A DNA stretch of 64,000 nucleotides from Vulcanimicrobiota bacterium (GCA_944322965.1 CALUQR010000001.1:515815-579814); one strand, 5' to 3'. Positions 34,477-43,715 are shown, numbered from the stretch's first letter. Numbers and translations are program-made. Notes: a model not told the origin generated them from the letters alone.

Positions 34477-35124
34477 ATGAGGAAGAGTTTGGGGGTGTCG
34501 TGGCAGACCTTGCAGCGCTTACCCGTCTATCTCAACTACCTCAAGAGTTTGCCTTCAGAGTGGGAGCGCATCTCCGCTTCCGCCATCGCCGCCGCGCTCC
34601 ACTTAAATGACGTCCAGGTGCGCAAAGATCTGGCCTGCGTCAGTTCCTCGGGCCGCCCTAAGGTGGGTTATCCGGTCGATACTTTGCGCCGCGAGTTAGA
34701 AGACTTTTTAGGGTACCACGACGTAGATACGGCGGTCATTGTAGGGGCGGGCCATCTGGGGCGAGCTTTACTCAATTATGGGGGCTTTGAGGCCTACGGG
34801 CTTAAGATCTTGGCCGCTTTCGACGTCGAATCTACTCTCTTTGGCAGCGAGGGAGGGAAGATCTGGCCGCTAGCTAAGTTGGGGGAGTTGTGCGCGCAAT
34901 TGCACCCCAAAATAGGGATCATTACCACCCCCGCCGACGCGGCCCAAGGGGCTTGCGACCTTTTAGTGAGCGCTAATGTGAAAGCGATTTGGAATTTTGC
35001 TCCCGTCCACTTGCGAGTAGACGAGGGGATAGTAGTTACTGATGAAAATATGGCCGTCCATTTGGCCATTCTTTCCCATCATCTGCGCCAGTCGCCGGTG
35101 AGGGAACACTTCAACCAGTGTTAA
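34477..35124 (+). CDS. rex: Redox-sensing transcriptional repressor Rex
   Basis: Senses the NADH/NAD+ ratio and releases DNA when NADH is high. N-terminal winged helix (LPVYLNYLKSLPSEWERISA ... LHLNDVQVRKDLACVSSSGRP, with GYPVDTL) and Rossmann NAD-binding domain (AVIVGAGHLGRALLNYGGF, residues about 88-106), followed by IWNFAPVHL near residue 170. Length 215 is typical. A strong AAGGAGAGGG ribosome site precedes the ATG. It is 37 bases upstream of adhE, a classical Rex target, and likely controls adhE and the hydrogenase genes beyond. Confidence 0.96.
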   Translation: MRKSLGVSWQTLQRLPVYLNYLKSLPSEWERISASAIAAALHLNDVQVRKDLACVSSSGRPKVGYPVDTLRRELEDFLGYHDVDTAVIVGAGHLGRALLNYGGFEAYGLKILAAFDVESTLFGSEGGKIWPLAKLGELCAQLHPKIGIITTPADAAQGACDLLVSANVKAIWNFAPVHLRVDEGIVVTDENMAVHLAILSHHLRQSPVREHFNQC

Positions 35125-35161
35125 GAGAGACGCTTAATTCCTGAAAGGGAGATATGGATAA

Positions 35162-37771
35162 ATGAGCACTAAGTTGGAATATACGGTCGTCGATAGTCTG
35201 GAGACGCTCCAAACTGCGCTGAAGAAGCTCAGGGAAGCCCAGAAGATCTACGCTGGATTCACTCAGGAGCAGGTGGACAAGATCTTCTTCGCCGCCGCCT
35301 CCGCCGCCGCCCAGCAGCGCATCCCCTTGGCCAAGATGGCCCAGGCGGAGACCGGGATGGGCGTAGTGGAAGATAAGATCATTAAAAACCACTTCGCGGC
35401 CGAGTATATTTACAACGCCTACAAGGATACGAAGACTTGCGGTCTGGTAGAGGACGATCAGGCGGGCGGGCTCAAGAAGTATTTAGAGCCGGTGGGGATT
35501 ATCGCCGCCATCATTCCTACTACTAACCCTACCTCTACGGCTATCTTTAAGACCTTGTTGGCCCTTAAGACCCGCAACGGTATGATTATTAGCCCCCACC
35601 CGCGGGCCAAGCAATCGACGATCGCCGCCGCTAAGGTCGTCTTAGAGGCCGCGGTAGCCGCGGGCGCCCCGGAAGGGATCATCGCCTGGATCGACGTCCC
35701 CTCCTTGGAATTGAGCAATTTAGTGATGAAGAGCGCCGACCGCATCTTGGCCACCGGCGGTCCGGGTATGGTCAAAGCGGCCTACTCTTCGGGCGTACCG
35801 GCCGTAGGCGTGGGCGCGGGTAACGCCCCGGCCGTCATCGACGACAGCGCCGACGTCATCTTAGCGGTCAACTCTATCATCCACTCTAAGACCTTCGATA
35901 ACGGTATGATCTGCGCTTCCGAGCAGTCGGTCATCGTCTTAGACGGCGTCTACGACCAGGTGCGCGAAGAGTTCGTACGCCGGGGCTGCTACATGTTGAA
36001 GCCTTTGGAGATCGAGCGCGTGCGCAAGACGATCATCATTAACGGCGCCTTGAACGCCAAGATCGTAGGCCAGCCGGCTACTAAGATCGCCGAATTGGCG
36101 GGCATCAAGGTCCCCGAAGGGACTAAGGTCCTCATCGGCGAGGTGGAGAAGACCGATCTCTCCGAAGAGTTCTCCCACGAGAAACTCTCCCCCGTCTTGG
36201 CTATGTACCGGGCTAAGGATTTCGACGAGGCTCTGGACAAGGCGGAGCGCCTGGTAGAGGACGGCGGTTTGGGCCACACGGCCGACATCTATCTGGACGT
36301 CGTGCGCTGCCAGGACAAGTTAGATCGCTTCACCGCTAAGATGCGCACCTGCCGCGTCTTAGTCAATACCCCCTCCTCTTTCGGCGGCATCGGCGACCTC
36401 TACAACTTCCGCCTCTTGCCCTCGCTGACCTTAGGTTGCGGCTCTTGGGGTGGCAACTCCGTCTCCGAGAATGTGGGTGTCATGCAGCTTTTGAATACTA
36501 AGTATGTGGCGGAGAGAAAAGAGAATATGTTGTGGTATCGCGCTCCTGAAAAGGTCTACTTCAAGCGGGGTTGCTTGCCTACCGCTTTGGCCGAGTTGCA
36601 CGGAGTTCTGAATAAGAAGAGAGTCTTCATCGTCACCGACGAGTTCTTATTTAAGAATGGGTACACTAAGCCCGTGACCGACAAGTTGGATGAGTTGGGT
36701 ATCGTCCACACCACCTTCTTTGAGGTGGCCCCCGATCCGTCCTTAGCTTCCGCTCAGAAGGGCGCCGAGGCCATGCGCGCCTTCCAGCCTGACTGCATTA
36801 TCGCTCTGGGCGGCGGTTCGGCCATGGACGCCGGTAAGATTATGTGGGTCCTCTACGAGCATCCCGAGGTCGACTTCTTAGATATGGCTATGCGCTTTAT
36901 GGATATCCGCAAGCGCGTCTACACCTTCCCGCACATGGGTGAGAAGGCTTACTTTATCGCCGTTCCTACCTCGGCCGGTACCGGTTCGGAGGTCACCCCC
37001 TTCGCCGTCATTACCGACGAGCGCACGGGCATCAAGTATCCTCTGGCCGACTACGAGTTGTTGCCTAAGATGGCCATTATCGACGCCGACTTGATGATGA
37101 ATATGCCCCGCGGCCTGACTTCCGCCTCCGGTATCGACGCCTTGACCCACGCCTTAGAGGCTTACGCTTCGATGATGGCTACTGAGTTTAGCGACTCTAT
37201 GGCTATGCAGGCGGCCCGCAATATCTTTAAGTATCTGCCGCGCGCTTACAACGAGGGCGCCAACGATCCCGAAGCCCGCGAGAAGATGGCCCACGCCTCT
37301 ACTCTGGCCGGTATGGCTTTCGCCAACGCCTTCTTAGGGGTCTGCCACTCTATGGCCCACAAGTTGGGCGCCTTCCACCACATTCCGCACGGTTTGGCCA
37401 ACGGTCTGCTCATTACCTTAGTGATGCGCTATAACGCCAGCGAGGTTCCCACTAAGATGGGTACCTTCCCCCAGTACGATCATCCGCACACCTTAGAGCG
37501 TTATGCGGAGTTCGCCAGGTATTTAGGTTACGGTGGCAAAAATGACCAAGAGAGTTTGGACAACTTGATCGCAGCTATCGAGGACTTAAAGAAGCAAGTG
37601 GGCGTCAAGGCCACTATTCGCGACTACGGCGTGGAAGAGCAAAACTTCCTCGACAATCTCGATGCTATGACTGAGCAAGCCTTTGACGATCAGTGCACCG
37701 GGGCCAACCCTCGCTATCCGCTGATGTCGGAGATCAAAGAGATGTACTTAAAGGCTTACTACGGTCACTAG
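35162..37771 (+). CDS. adhE: Bifunctional aldehyde/alcohol dehydrogenase
   Basis: Converts acetyl-CoA to acetaldehyde and then ethanol, oxidising two NADH; forms spirosomes in relatives. N-terminal aldehyde dehydrogenase domain (residues 1-~440) with the active cysteine in DNGMICASEQSVIV; linker around 445-470; C-terminal iron-dependent alcohol dehydrogenase with GGGSAMDAGK, LTHALEAYAS and the iron-binding histidines in CHSMAHKLGAFHHIPHG. At 869 aa it is full length. Directly downstream of rex and probably in the same transcript, followed by a small kinase gene 13 bases later. Its codon choice is cleaner than neighbours, as for a highly expressed gene. Confidence 0.97.
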   Translation: MSTKLEYTVVDSLETLQTALKKLREAQKIYAGFTQEQVDKIFFAAASAAAQQRIPLAKMAQAETGMGVVEDKIIKNHFAAEYIYNAYKDTKTCGLVEDDQAGGLKKYLEPVGIIAAIIPTTNPTSTAIFKTLLALKTRNGMIISPHPRAKQSTIAAAKVVLEAAVAAGAPEGIIAWIDVPSLELSNLVMKSADRILATGGPGMVKAAYSSGVPAVGVGAGNAPAVIDDSADVILAVNSIIHSKTFDNGMICASEQSVIVLDGVYDQVREEFVRRGCYMLKPLEIERVRKTIIINGALNAKIVGQPATKIAELAGIKVPEGTKVLIGEVEKTDLSEEFSHEKLSPVLAMYRAKDFDEALDKAERLVEDGGLGHTADIYLDVVRCQDKLDRFTAKMRTCRVLVNTPSSFGGIGDLYNFRLLPSLTLGCGSWGGNSVSENVGVMQLLNTKYVAERKENMLWYRAPEKVYFKRGCLPTALAELHGVLNKKRVFIVTDEFLFKNGYTKPVTDKLDELGIVHTTFFEVAPDPSLASAQKGAEAMRAFQPDCIIALGGGSAMDAGKIMWVLYEHPEVDFLDMAMRFMDIRKRVYTFPHMGEKAYFIAVPTSAGTGSEVTPFAVITDERTGIKYPLADYELLPKMAIIDADLMMNMPRGLTSASGIDALTHALEAYASMMATEFSDSMAMQAARNIFKYLPRAYNEGANDPEAREKMAHASTLAGMAFANAFLGVCHSMAHKLGAFHHIPHGLANGLLITLVMRYNASEVPTKMGTFPQYDHPHTLERYAEFARYLGYGGKNDQESLDNLIAAIEDLKKQVGVKATIRDYGVEEQNFLDNLDAMTEQAFDDQCTGANPRYPLMSEIKEMYLKAYYGH

Positions 37772-37783
37772 GGAGGAAGAGAA

Positions 37784-38554
37784 ATGCAGGAAATGAAGTT
37801 AGATTTGAGCGCTGCCCGCGTAGTGGCCGTGCGCACTAACAAGACGGTCTACCGGTTAGGCGATTATGCCATCAAGGTCTTCGACCAGGATTTTTCTAAG
37901 TCCGACGTCTTAAATGAGGCTCTCAACCAGGCGCGGGTCGAAGAGACCGGTTTAGCTATCCCCGATCTGATTGAGGTCACCAAGATCGATGGCAAGTGGG
38001 CGATCGTCACGCGCTTTATCGCCGGTCCCACCCTCTCCCAGATGATGCAGAAAGAGCCGGAGAAGGAAGACGAGTATATGACTCGCTTCATCAATATCCA
38101 GCGCCGCATCTTCGAGACTAAGGCCCCCTTGCTCAACAAGTTGGTGGACAAGATGCAGGCCAAGATCAGCGCCACCAGCTTAGACGCTACCGCTCGCTAC
38201 GAGTTGCATATGCGCCTGTCGGCTATCCCCCGCCAGGACAAGATCTGCCATGGCGACTTCTGTCCCAGCAACGTGATCTGCGGTAAAGACGGCGTCGACT
38301 ACGTCATCGACTGGGCCCACGTCACTCGGGGCGCGGCGGAAGCCGATGTGGCGCGCACCTACCTGATCTTCTGGCTCAACGGTCAGATCAATCAGGCCGA
38401 GAAATATCTCAACATGTACTGCAAGATGACGGATACCGCCAAACAGGAGGTTCAGCGCTGGCTGCCCATCGTGGCCGCGGCTCAATCTCTCCAGGGGCGT
38501 CCCGAAGAGCGCCAGTTCCTGATGCACTGGATTAACGTCGCCGATTACGAATAA
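37784..38554 (+). CDS. APH/choline-kinase-fold phosphotransferase
   Basis: Small kinase of the aminoglycoside phosphotransferase fold. Lobe 1 contains VYRLGDYAIKVF (the ATP-lysine strand), lobe 2 the catalytic loop ICHGDFCPSNVIC and the metal-binding VDYVIDWAH. At 256 aa it is compact. Substrate unknown; family members phosphorylate small hydroxylated molecules or protein side chains. It lies 13 bases after adhE with a GGGAGG ribosome site, then a [2Fe-2S] ferredoxin gene 28 bases on, all before a terminator at 38853, so it belongs to the rex-adhE transcript. A regulatory role in hydrogen or redox control, set against the phosphatase downstream, is inference. Confidence 0.8.
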   Translation: MQEMKLDLSAARVVAVRTNKTVYRLGDYAIKVFDQDFSKSDVLNEALNQARVEETGLAIPDLIEVTKIDGKWAIVTRFIAGPTLSQMMQKEPEKEDEYMTRFINIQRRIFETKAPLLNKLVDKMQAKISATSLDATARYELHMRLSAIPRQDKICHGDFCPSNVICGKDGVDYVIDWAHVTRGAAEADVARTYLIFWLNGQINQAEKYLNMYCKMTDTAKQEVQRWLPIVAAAQSLQGRPEERQFLMHWINVADYE

Positions 38555-38581
38555 GACTGGTAAGGAAAGTGGGTTAGAGTA

Positions 38582-38827
38582 ATGGTAAAGATAACCGTAT
38601 GTTTAGGCAGTTCTTGCCACTTGAAGGGGTCGCGCCAGGTAGTACAGGATCTGCAGTACCTCATCGGCCACCACAACCTCAAAGATAAGATCGATCTGAG
38701 CGGCATATTCTGTATGGGCCAGTGTCAAAAAGGAGTATGTGTCACCGTAGACGGCGAATTACACTCCGTCAAGCCTGAAACTACTCAGACTTTCTTCGAT
38801 GAAGTCATTATGCCTAGGGTTTCGTAG
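38582..38827 (+). CDS. Thioredoxin-like [2Fe-2S] ferredoxin, copy 1
   Basis: 81-residue ferredoxin of the NuoE/HydA-small-subunit thioredoxin-like type. The four ligands follow C-x4-C (VCLGSSCHLKGS) and C-x3-C (FCMGQCQKGVC). Such proteins pass electrons between NADH-dependent modules and [FeFe] hydrogenases, or sense their state. It is a close paralogue of the gene 140 bases downstream and is separated from it by a terminator. Confidence 0.9.
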   Translation: MVKITVCLGSSCHLKGSRQVVQDLQYLIGHHNLKDKIDLSGIFCMGQCQKGVCVTVDGELHSVKPETTQTFFDEVIMPRVS

Positions 38828-38852
38828 TAGTTTATCTACTCTCTAGGCGGAG

Positions 38853-38897
38853 GGCGCAGCTAGTCGGCTTGCCAAGTGGACTAGGGGCGCCTTTTTT
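38853..38897 (+). terminator. Terminator between the two ferredoxin genes
   Basis: Stem of GGCGC/GCGCC and CTAGTC/GACTAG separated by a 2x2 internal loop, with a 13-base apical loop, followed by six T residues. It probably ends the rex-adhE-kinase-ferredoxin transcript and separates it from the hydrogenase operon. Confidence 0.75.
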
Positions 38898-38968
38898 AGT
38901 GGCCTGGAGAGAGGGAGAGGATGGGCTACAAACGCTAGGGATATTTACCGATAAGGGAGAGCAGAGGG

Positions 38969-39211
38969 ATGTTAGAGGTTGCTGTTTGCATTGGCAGTTC
39001 TTGCCACTTAAAGGGTTCGCGGCTGGTCGTCGAAGGGTTACAAAACTTAATAGCCGAGCACAAGTTGGGTGATAAGATTAAGCTCTGCGGCCGTTTCTGT
39101 ATGGGCAATTGTCAGCATGGGGTCTGCGTAGCCGTCCAAGGTACGGTCCACTCCGTCAAACCTAGCGAGTTGGAGTCTTTCTTCGCTAACGAGATCGCGA
39201 CCAGGGTTTAG
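38969..39211 (+). CDS. Thioredoxin-like [2Fe-2S] ferredoxin, copy 2
   Basis: 80-residue paralogue of the preceding ferredoxin, ligands in VCIGSSCHLKGS and FCMGNCQHGVC; an extra cysteine (KLCGRFC) precedes the second pair. It is the first gene of the sensory hydrogenase operon and stops 9 bases before the start of the hydrogenase. Likely electron partner of that hydrogenase. Confidence 0.9.
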   Translation: MLEVAVCIGSSCHLKGSRLVVEGLQNLIAEHKLGDKIKLCGRFCMGNCQHGVCVAVQGTVHSVKPSELESFFANEIATRV

Positions 39212-39220
39212 GGTGGAGTG

Positions 39221-40918
39221 ATGAGTCAGGGAGCTATTGAACTTAAAAAATCGAATTGTAAAAACTGTTATAAATGTATCCGCTACTGTCCGGTAAAGTC
39301 CATTCGCTTTTCGGGCAACCAGGCGCCGGTGGTAGATGAAGAGTGTATCTATTGCGGGCGCTGTATCGTAGTCTGTCCCCAACACGCTAAAGAGGCGCGC
39401 AACGATGTGGAGAAGGTCAAAGTCTTCTTAGCGGATGGGGATAAGGCGCCCGTCTACGTCTCCTTGGCTCCTTCCTTTGTGGCCAATTATCCCCAGGCCA
39501 CTATCGAGAGCGTCCAGAAGGCGCTGCTCAAGTTGGGATTTGCCGGAGTAGAGGAGACGGCTTTAGGGGCCTCCATGGTCAAGGACCAGTATGAGAAGTT
39601 AGTGGCCGAAGGGAAGCAGGAGGTCATTATCTCCACCTGCTGTCACAGCGTCAACCTCTTAGTGCGCCGCCATTTCCCCCAAGCTATCGCCCACTTAGCG
39701 CGGGTCGTCTCTCCCATGGTAGCCCATTGCCAATCGCTCAAGGAGCGCTTCCCGGGTTGCAAGACGGTCTTTGTAGGGCCTTGCGTCGCCAAAAAGCACG
39801 AACAGACGGAGCATAAAGAGGCCGTCGATTGCGTCTTGACCTTTAGAGAGCTCAGCGCCTGGTTAGAGGAGGAGAAGATTAAGATTGAGGCCGGCCACGA
39901 TGAGAACGCCTACAGTAAGGCCCGCCTCTTCCCCGCCTGCGGCGGTATCTTGCGCACTATGAAGTGCGACGATCCCCATTACACCTACTTAGCTATAGAC
40001 GGAGCCCACAATTGCCGCATGGCCCTCAAAGATGTGATGGAGGGCAAGTTGGGGCGCTGCTTTATCGAGATGTCGATGTGTACGGGCAGTTGTATCTGCG
40101 GGCCGGTGATGGACGGTTACCGCTCTACTCCCATTAGCGGCTTCGTGGCGGTGCGCGATTACGCCGGTCCCCACGATTTCGTAGTCCCCCCCTACGATCC
40201 GGAGAGCTTGCGCTGCGACCACCCTTACTCCAAGATCAATCACGAAGTCCCCAGTGAAGAGAGTATCCAGCGCATCTTGAAGATGGTGGGCAAGACCTCT
40301 AAGGCCGACGAGCTCAACTGCGGCAGCTGCGGTTACGATACTTGTCGGGCCAAGGCCATCGCCGTCATCCAGGGCAAGGCCGATCTCAGCATGTGTCTGC
40401 CCTTCTTAAAGGATCGGGCCGAATCGTTCTCCGATACGATTATCAATAATACCCCCAATGGGATCATCGTAGTCAACGAATCCTTAGAGGTCCAGCAGAT
40501 CAATAGCGCCGCCCTCCACCTCTTAAATCTCCAGGAAGCTTCCACAGTCTTAGGGGAGAAGATCGACCGCCTCTTAGAGCCCTCTATCTTCCAAGAGGTG
40601 ATGTTGATGGGGGAGAACGTCTCTAACCGGGTCCTCTATCTGGCCGACTACTTAAAGTACGTGGAGATCTCTGTCTTGCAAGATCGCAACTACCACGTTT
40701 TGATGTGTATCTTGCGCGATATTACGGAGGAGCAGAACGCCCGCGAACGCAAGGAGAAGATCCGTCAGCATACGATAGAGGTCACCGATCAGGTGGTCGA
40801 AAAGCAGATGCGCGTCGTACAGGAGATCGCCTCCCTCTTGGGCGAGACGACCGCCGAGACTAAGATCGCGCTCACTAAGTTAAAGGAGTCCCTCTCGGAT
40901 GAATCAACTGTGCACTGA
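39221..40918 (+). CDS. PAS-containing sensory [FeFe] hydrogenase (group C-like)
   Basis: Two N-terminal [4Fe-4S] motifs (CKNCYKCIRYC and CIYCGRCIVVC), an H-cluster domain, a further cysteine-rich cluster (NCGSCGYDTC ... C) and a PAS domain (residues about 410-510) ending in a coiled coil. All four H-cluster cysteines are present (numbering from 39218): L1 STCCHS (C141/C142) instead of TSCCP, L2 GPCVAKK (C189), L3 MSMCTGSC (C288, C292). These changes and the PAS domain mark the HydS-type group C hydrogenases, thought to sense H2 rather than turn it over. The end overlaps the PP2C phosphatase by 20 bases, as in subgroup C3 (phosphatase-linked). ATG 39221 preferred over GTG 39218. Confidence 0.92.
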   Translation: MSQGAIELKKSNCKNCYKCIRYCPVKSIRFSGNQAPVVDEECIYCGRCIVVCPQHAKEARNDVEKVKVFLADGDKAPVYVSLAPSFVANYPQATIESVQKALLKLGFAGVEETALGASMVKDQYEKLVAEGKQEVIISTCCHSVNLLVRRHFPQAIAHLARVVSPMVAHCQSLKERFPGCKTVFVGPCVAKKHEQTEHKEAVDCVLTFRELSAWLEEEKIKIEAGHDENAYSKARLFPACGGILRTMKCDDPHYTYLAIDGAHNCRMALKDVMEGKLGRCFIEMSMCTGSCICGPVMDGYRSTPISGFVAVRDYAGPHDFVVPPYDPESLRCDHPYSKINHEVPSEESIQRILKMVGKTSKADELNCGSCGYDTCRAKAIAVIQGKADLSMCLPFLKDRAESFSDTIINNTPNGIIVVNESLEVQQINSAALHLLNLQEASTVLGEKIDRLLEPSIFQEVMLMGENVSNRVLYLADYLKYVEISVLQDRNYHVLMCILRDITEEQNARERKEKIRQHTIEVTDQVVEKQMRVVQEIASLLGETTAETKIALTKLKESLSDESTVH

Positions 40919-42071
40919 TATAGGCTATCAGAGCTTGGTTAAGTACGGCGAACAGCTGTGCGGCGACCATGTAGACGTAGTCGAGCAGGAAGACGGCTCC
41001 ATCGTCATCGTCTTGGCGGACGGCTTGGGGAGCGGGGTCAAGGCCTGCATCCTCTCGACCCTGACCTCTAAGATCATCTCCACCATGATGGCCGCCTCCA
41101 TGGGCTTAGAGGATTGCGTGCAGACGATCGTGGCTACCCTGCCCGTCTGTTCGGTGCGCCAGGTGGCTTACTCTACCTTCACCATCATTCGTATCTCGCC
41201 CAACGCCGAGGCGGAGGTCATCCAGTACGATAATCCCAAGGTTATCTTCTTGCGCCATGGCAAACATGTGGAGCTGCCCTGCACCACCATGGAGTTGAGC
41301 GGCAAGACGGTCTACTCCAGTAAGCTCCAATTGCGCGAGGGCGACGTCTTTATCGCTATGAGCGACGGCTGTATCCACGCCGGAGTGGGGATGAGCCTCA
41401 ATTTCGGTTGGGAGCGCAAAGAGATCATCGATTTTGTGGAGATGATGTACGGGGTGGGCTTTACGGCCAAGACCTTGAGTACTATTATTCTCGATGAGTG
41501 CAATCGCCTCTACGGCGGGAAGCCGGGCGACGACACTACCGTCTGCTGCGTGCGCCTGCGCCACCGGGAGCCTATGAACTTAATGATCGGTCCTCCGGCC
41601 AATCCCGACGACGTCAAGCGCATGATGTCCCTCTTCTTCGCTAAGCAGGGTAAACATATCGTCTGCGGCGGTACGACCTCCACGCTGGCGGCGGAGTTCT
41701 TAGGTAAGCCGGTAGAGCTCAGCTTAGATTACTTCGACCCCGAGATCCCCCCCACGGCCATTATTGAAGGCGTAGATCTCGTTACCGAAGGGGTCGTGAC
41801 CATCAACCGGGTACTCACCTACGCTAAGAGTTATTTGGCTGATAACGAATGTTACAAGGATTGGAGCTACAAGAAGGACGGCGCCTCCCAGATAGCGCGC
41901 TTGCTCTTTGAAGAGGCTACCGATATTAACTTCTTTGTAGGTCGGGCGGTGAACCCCGCTCACCAGAACCCCTCCTTGCCCATCAACTTTAATATTAAGA
42001 TGCAGCTGGTCAAGGAATTGACCGATTGCTTAAAGCAGATGGGTAAACGCATTAAGGTCAGCTACTTCTAG
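40899..42071 (+). CDS. PP2C/SpoIIE phosphatase linked to sensory hydrogenase
   Basis: Residues 1-220 form a SpoIIE-type metal-dependent phosphatase: VIVLADGLGSGVKA, IAMSDGCIHAG and PGDDTTVCCVRLR carry the metal-binding acids. Residues about 225-390 form an extra domain I do not recognise (IGPPANPDDVKRMMSLFFAK ... KHIVCGGTTSTLAAEFLGK ... EGVDLVTEGVVTINRV). It overlaps the hydrogenase by 20 bases, so the two are coupled in translation: the hydrogenase probably signals to this phosphatase, which then changes a phosphoprotein. The substrate is not evident; no STAS or anti-sigma gene is in the window. Confidence 0.88.
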   Translation: MNQLCTDIGYQSLVKYGEQLCGDHVDVVEQEDGSIVIVLADGLGSGVKACILSTLTSKIISTMMAASMGLEDCVQTIVATLPVCSVRQVAYSTFTIIRISPNAEAEVIQYDNPKVIFLRHGKHVELPCTTMELSGKTVYSSKLQLREGDVFIAMSDGCIHAGVGMSLNFGWERKEIIDFVEMMYGVGFTAKTLSTIILDECNRLYGGKPGDDTTVCCVRLRHREPMNLMIGPPANPDDVKRMMSLFFAKQGKHIVCGGTTSTLAAEFLGKPVELSLDYFDPEIPPTAIIEGVDLVTEGVVTINRVLTYAKSYLADNECYKDWSYKKDGASQIARLLFEEATDINFFVGRAVNPAHQNPSLPINFNIKMQLVKELTDCLKQMGKRIKVSYF

Positions 42072-42089
42072 AAAGTCTAATAGGCAGTT

Positions 42090-43715
42090 ATGGATAGAAA
42101 ATTCGACACTAAAGTCCAGTACCTCAAGTACCAAGTGTTGCGTGAGGTAGTGCGCTTAGCTTATAAGGATCGCCTCTTAGAGGAGGCTTCCACCATTCCC
42201 AAACGCATCGTGCCGGGCAAAGTTCCCACTATGCGCTGTTGCGTCTTCAAAGAGCGGGCCATCCTCCAAGAGCGGGTGCGCATGGCTAGCGGCGGGACTT
42301 CGGCCAACCCCAACATTATCGAAGTGATCGATATCGCCTGCGACGAGTGTCCGGTAGGCGGCTTTGAGGTGACCAACGCTTGCCGCGGTTGTATCGCCCA
42401 CCGCTGCGAGCAGGCCTGCCGCAAGGGGGCCATCACCTTCGATCAGCACCAAAAAGCCCATATCGACAAGAATAAGTGCGTCGAGTGCGGTATGTGCGCT
42501 AAGGTCTGCCCCTACAACGCCATTATGAACTTCCGCCGCCCCTGCGAGCAGGCTTGTATGATTAAAGCTATCAGCATGAATGAAGATAAGGTGGCCTTAA
42601 TCGACGAGTCTAAGTGCGTGCGCTGCGGAGCTTGCGTCTATATGTGCCCCTTCGGAGCTATAGTCGATAAGTCGTACATCTTAAATGTCATCGACATCTT
42701 GCGCAAGGCGGAGAAGGATCCTGAGGTCCACGTCTACGCCGTCGTGGCCCCCTCCATCTCCGGCCAATTTAGTTACGCCAAGTTGGGCCAGGTCATCGCC
42801 GGCATTATGAAGTGCGGTTTCTTCCAGGTAGTAGAGGCCGCTCTGGGAGCGGATATGGTGGCCTATAAGGAGTCGGCGGAGCTGGTCGAAAAGGGCTTCC
42901 TCTTAAGCTCTTGCTGCCCGGCCTTTGTGGATTTCGTCCATAAAGAGTTCCCCACCATGGTCCAGCATATCTCCCACAACCTCTCTCCCCAGGCCACCAT
43001 CGCCCAATATATCAAAAAGACCGATCCCAAGTGTAAGATCGTCTTTATCGGCCCCTGCACGGCCAAGAAGATGGAAGTCCAGCTGGAAGAGGTCAAGCCC
43101 TACGTCGACGCGGCCATGACCTTTGAGGAGTTGCAGGCCCTCTTCGACGGCTTAGATATCGATATTACGACTCTGCCTGAAGAGCCCTTAGATAACGCCT
43201 CTTACTACGGCCGTATCTTCGCCCGCAGCGGCGGTTTGACCGACGCGGTGCGCGAGGGTATTAAAGAGCACGGTTTAGAGTTTGACTTTAAACCTATCGC
43301 CTGTAACGGTCTGGCGGAGTGTCGCAAGGCCCTCCTCTTAGCCTCCCGCGGCAAGTTGCCCAATAACTTTATTGAGGGTATGGCCTGCTTAGGGGGCTGT
43401 ATCGGCGGCGCGGGCTGTCTGACCCACGGGGATAAGATCGCTAGCAATATCGATAAGTACGGGAAAGAGGCCTTAGAGCAAACTATCAGCGGAGCGGTCA
43501 GTCAGTACCTTTCTAAAGATTATCCGGTCAAAGAGAATACGGAGATCCCGCCCTCGGGCGCGCCCTTCGTCCCTCACGCTCCAACCCCAGAGGCTTCGAG
43601 CTCGCCCGCAGCGCCCTCCGCCCAGCCTGTTCCGACCCCTCCCGCAGCGGCCCCGGCCCCTCCCGCTGCGGCTTCAGCCCCGGCCCCCGAGCCTAAGGCT
43701 CAGCCCGCCCCTTAA
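42090..43715 (+). CDS. [FeFe] hydrogenase, group B-like
   Basis: Monomeric hydrogenase (541 aa) with four cysteine-rich cluster motifs (CDECPVGGFEVTNACRGC region, CVECGMCAKVC, CVRCGACVYMC) and a full H-cluster site: L1 SSCCPAF (C275/C276), L2 GPCTAKK (C323), L3 MACLGGC (C433, C437). The TSCCPAF-type L1 and GPCTAKK L2 match group B, whose members are less studied than group A and may be ferredoxin-linked H2 producers. The last 45 residues are Pro/Ala-rich (PAAPSAQPVPTPPAAA) and unusual for this enzyme. Third gene of the operon with the sensory hydrogenase and phosphatase; it starts 18 bases after the phosphatase. Maturases HydE/F/G are not in the window. Confidence 0.92.
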   Translation: MDRKFDTKVQYLKYQVLREVVRLAYKDRLLEEASTIPKRIVPGKVPTMRCCVFKERAILQERVRMASGGTSANPNIIEVIDIACDECPVGGFEVTNACRGCIAHRCEQACRKGAITFDQHQKAHIDKNKCVECGMCAKVCPYNAIMNFRRPCEQACMIKAISMNEDKVALIDESKCVRCGACVYMCPFGAIVDKSYILNVIDILRKAEKDPEVHVYAVVAPSISGQFSYAKLGQVIAGIMKCGFFQVVEAALGADMVAYKESAELVEKGFLLSSCCPAFVDFVHKEFPTMVQHISHNLSPQATIAQYIKKTDPKCKIVFIGPCTAKKMEVQLEEVKPYVDAAMTFEELQALFDGLDIDITTLPEEPLDNASYYGRIFARSGGLTDAVREGIKEHGLEFDFKPIACNGLAECRKALLLASRGKLPNNFIEGMACLGGCIGGAGCLTHGDKIASNIDKYGKEALEQTISGAVSQYLSKDYPVKENTEIPPSGAPFVPHAPTPEASSSPAAPSAQPVPTPPAAAPAPPAAASAPAPEPKAQPAP

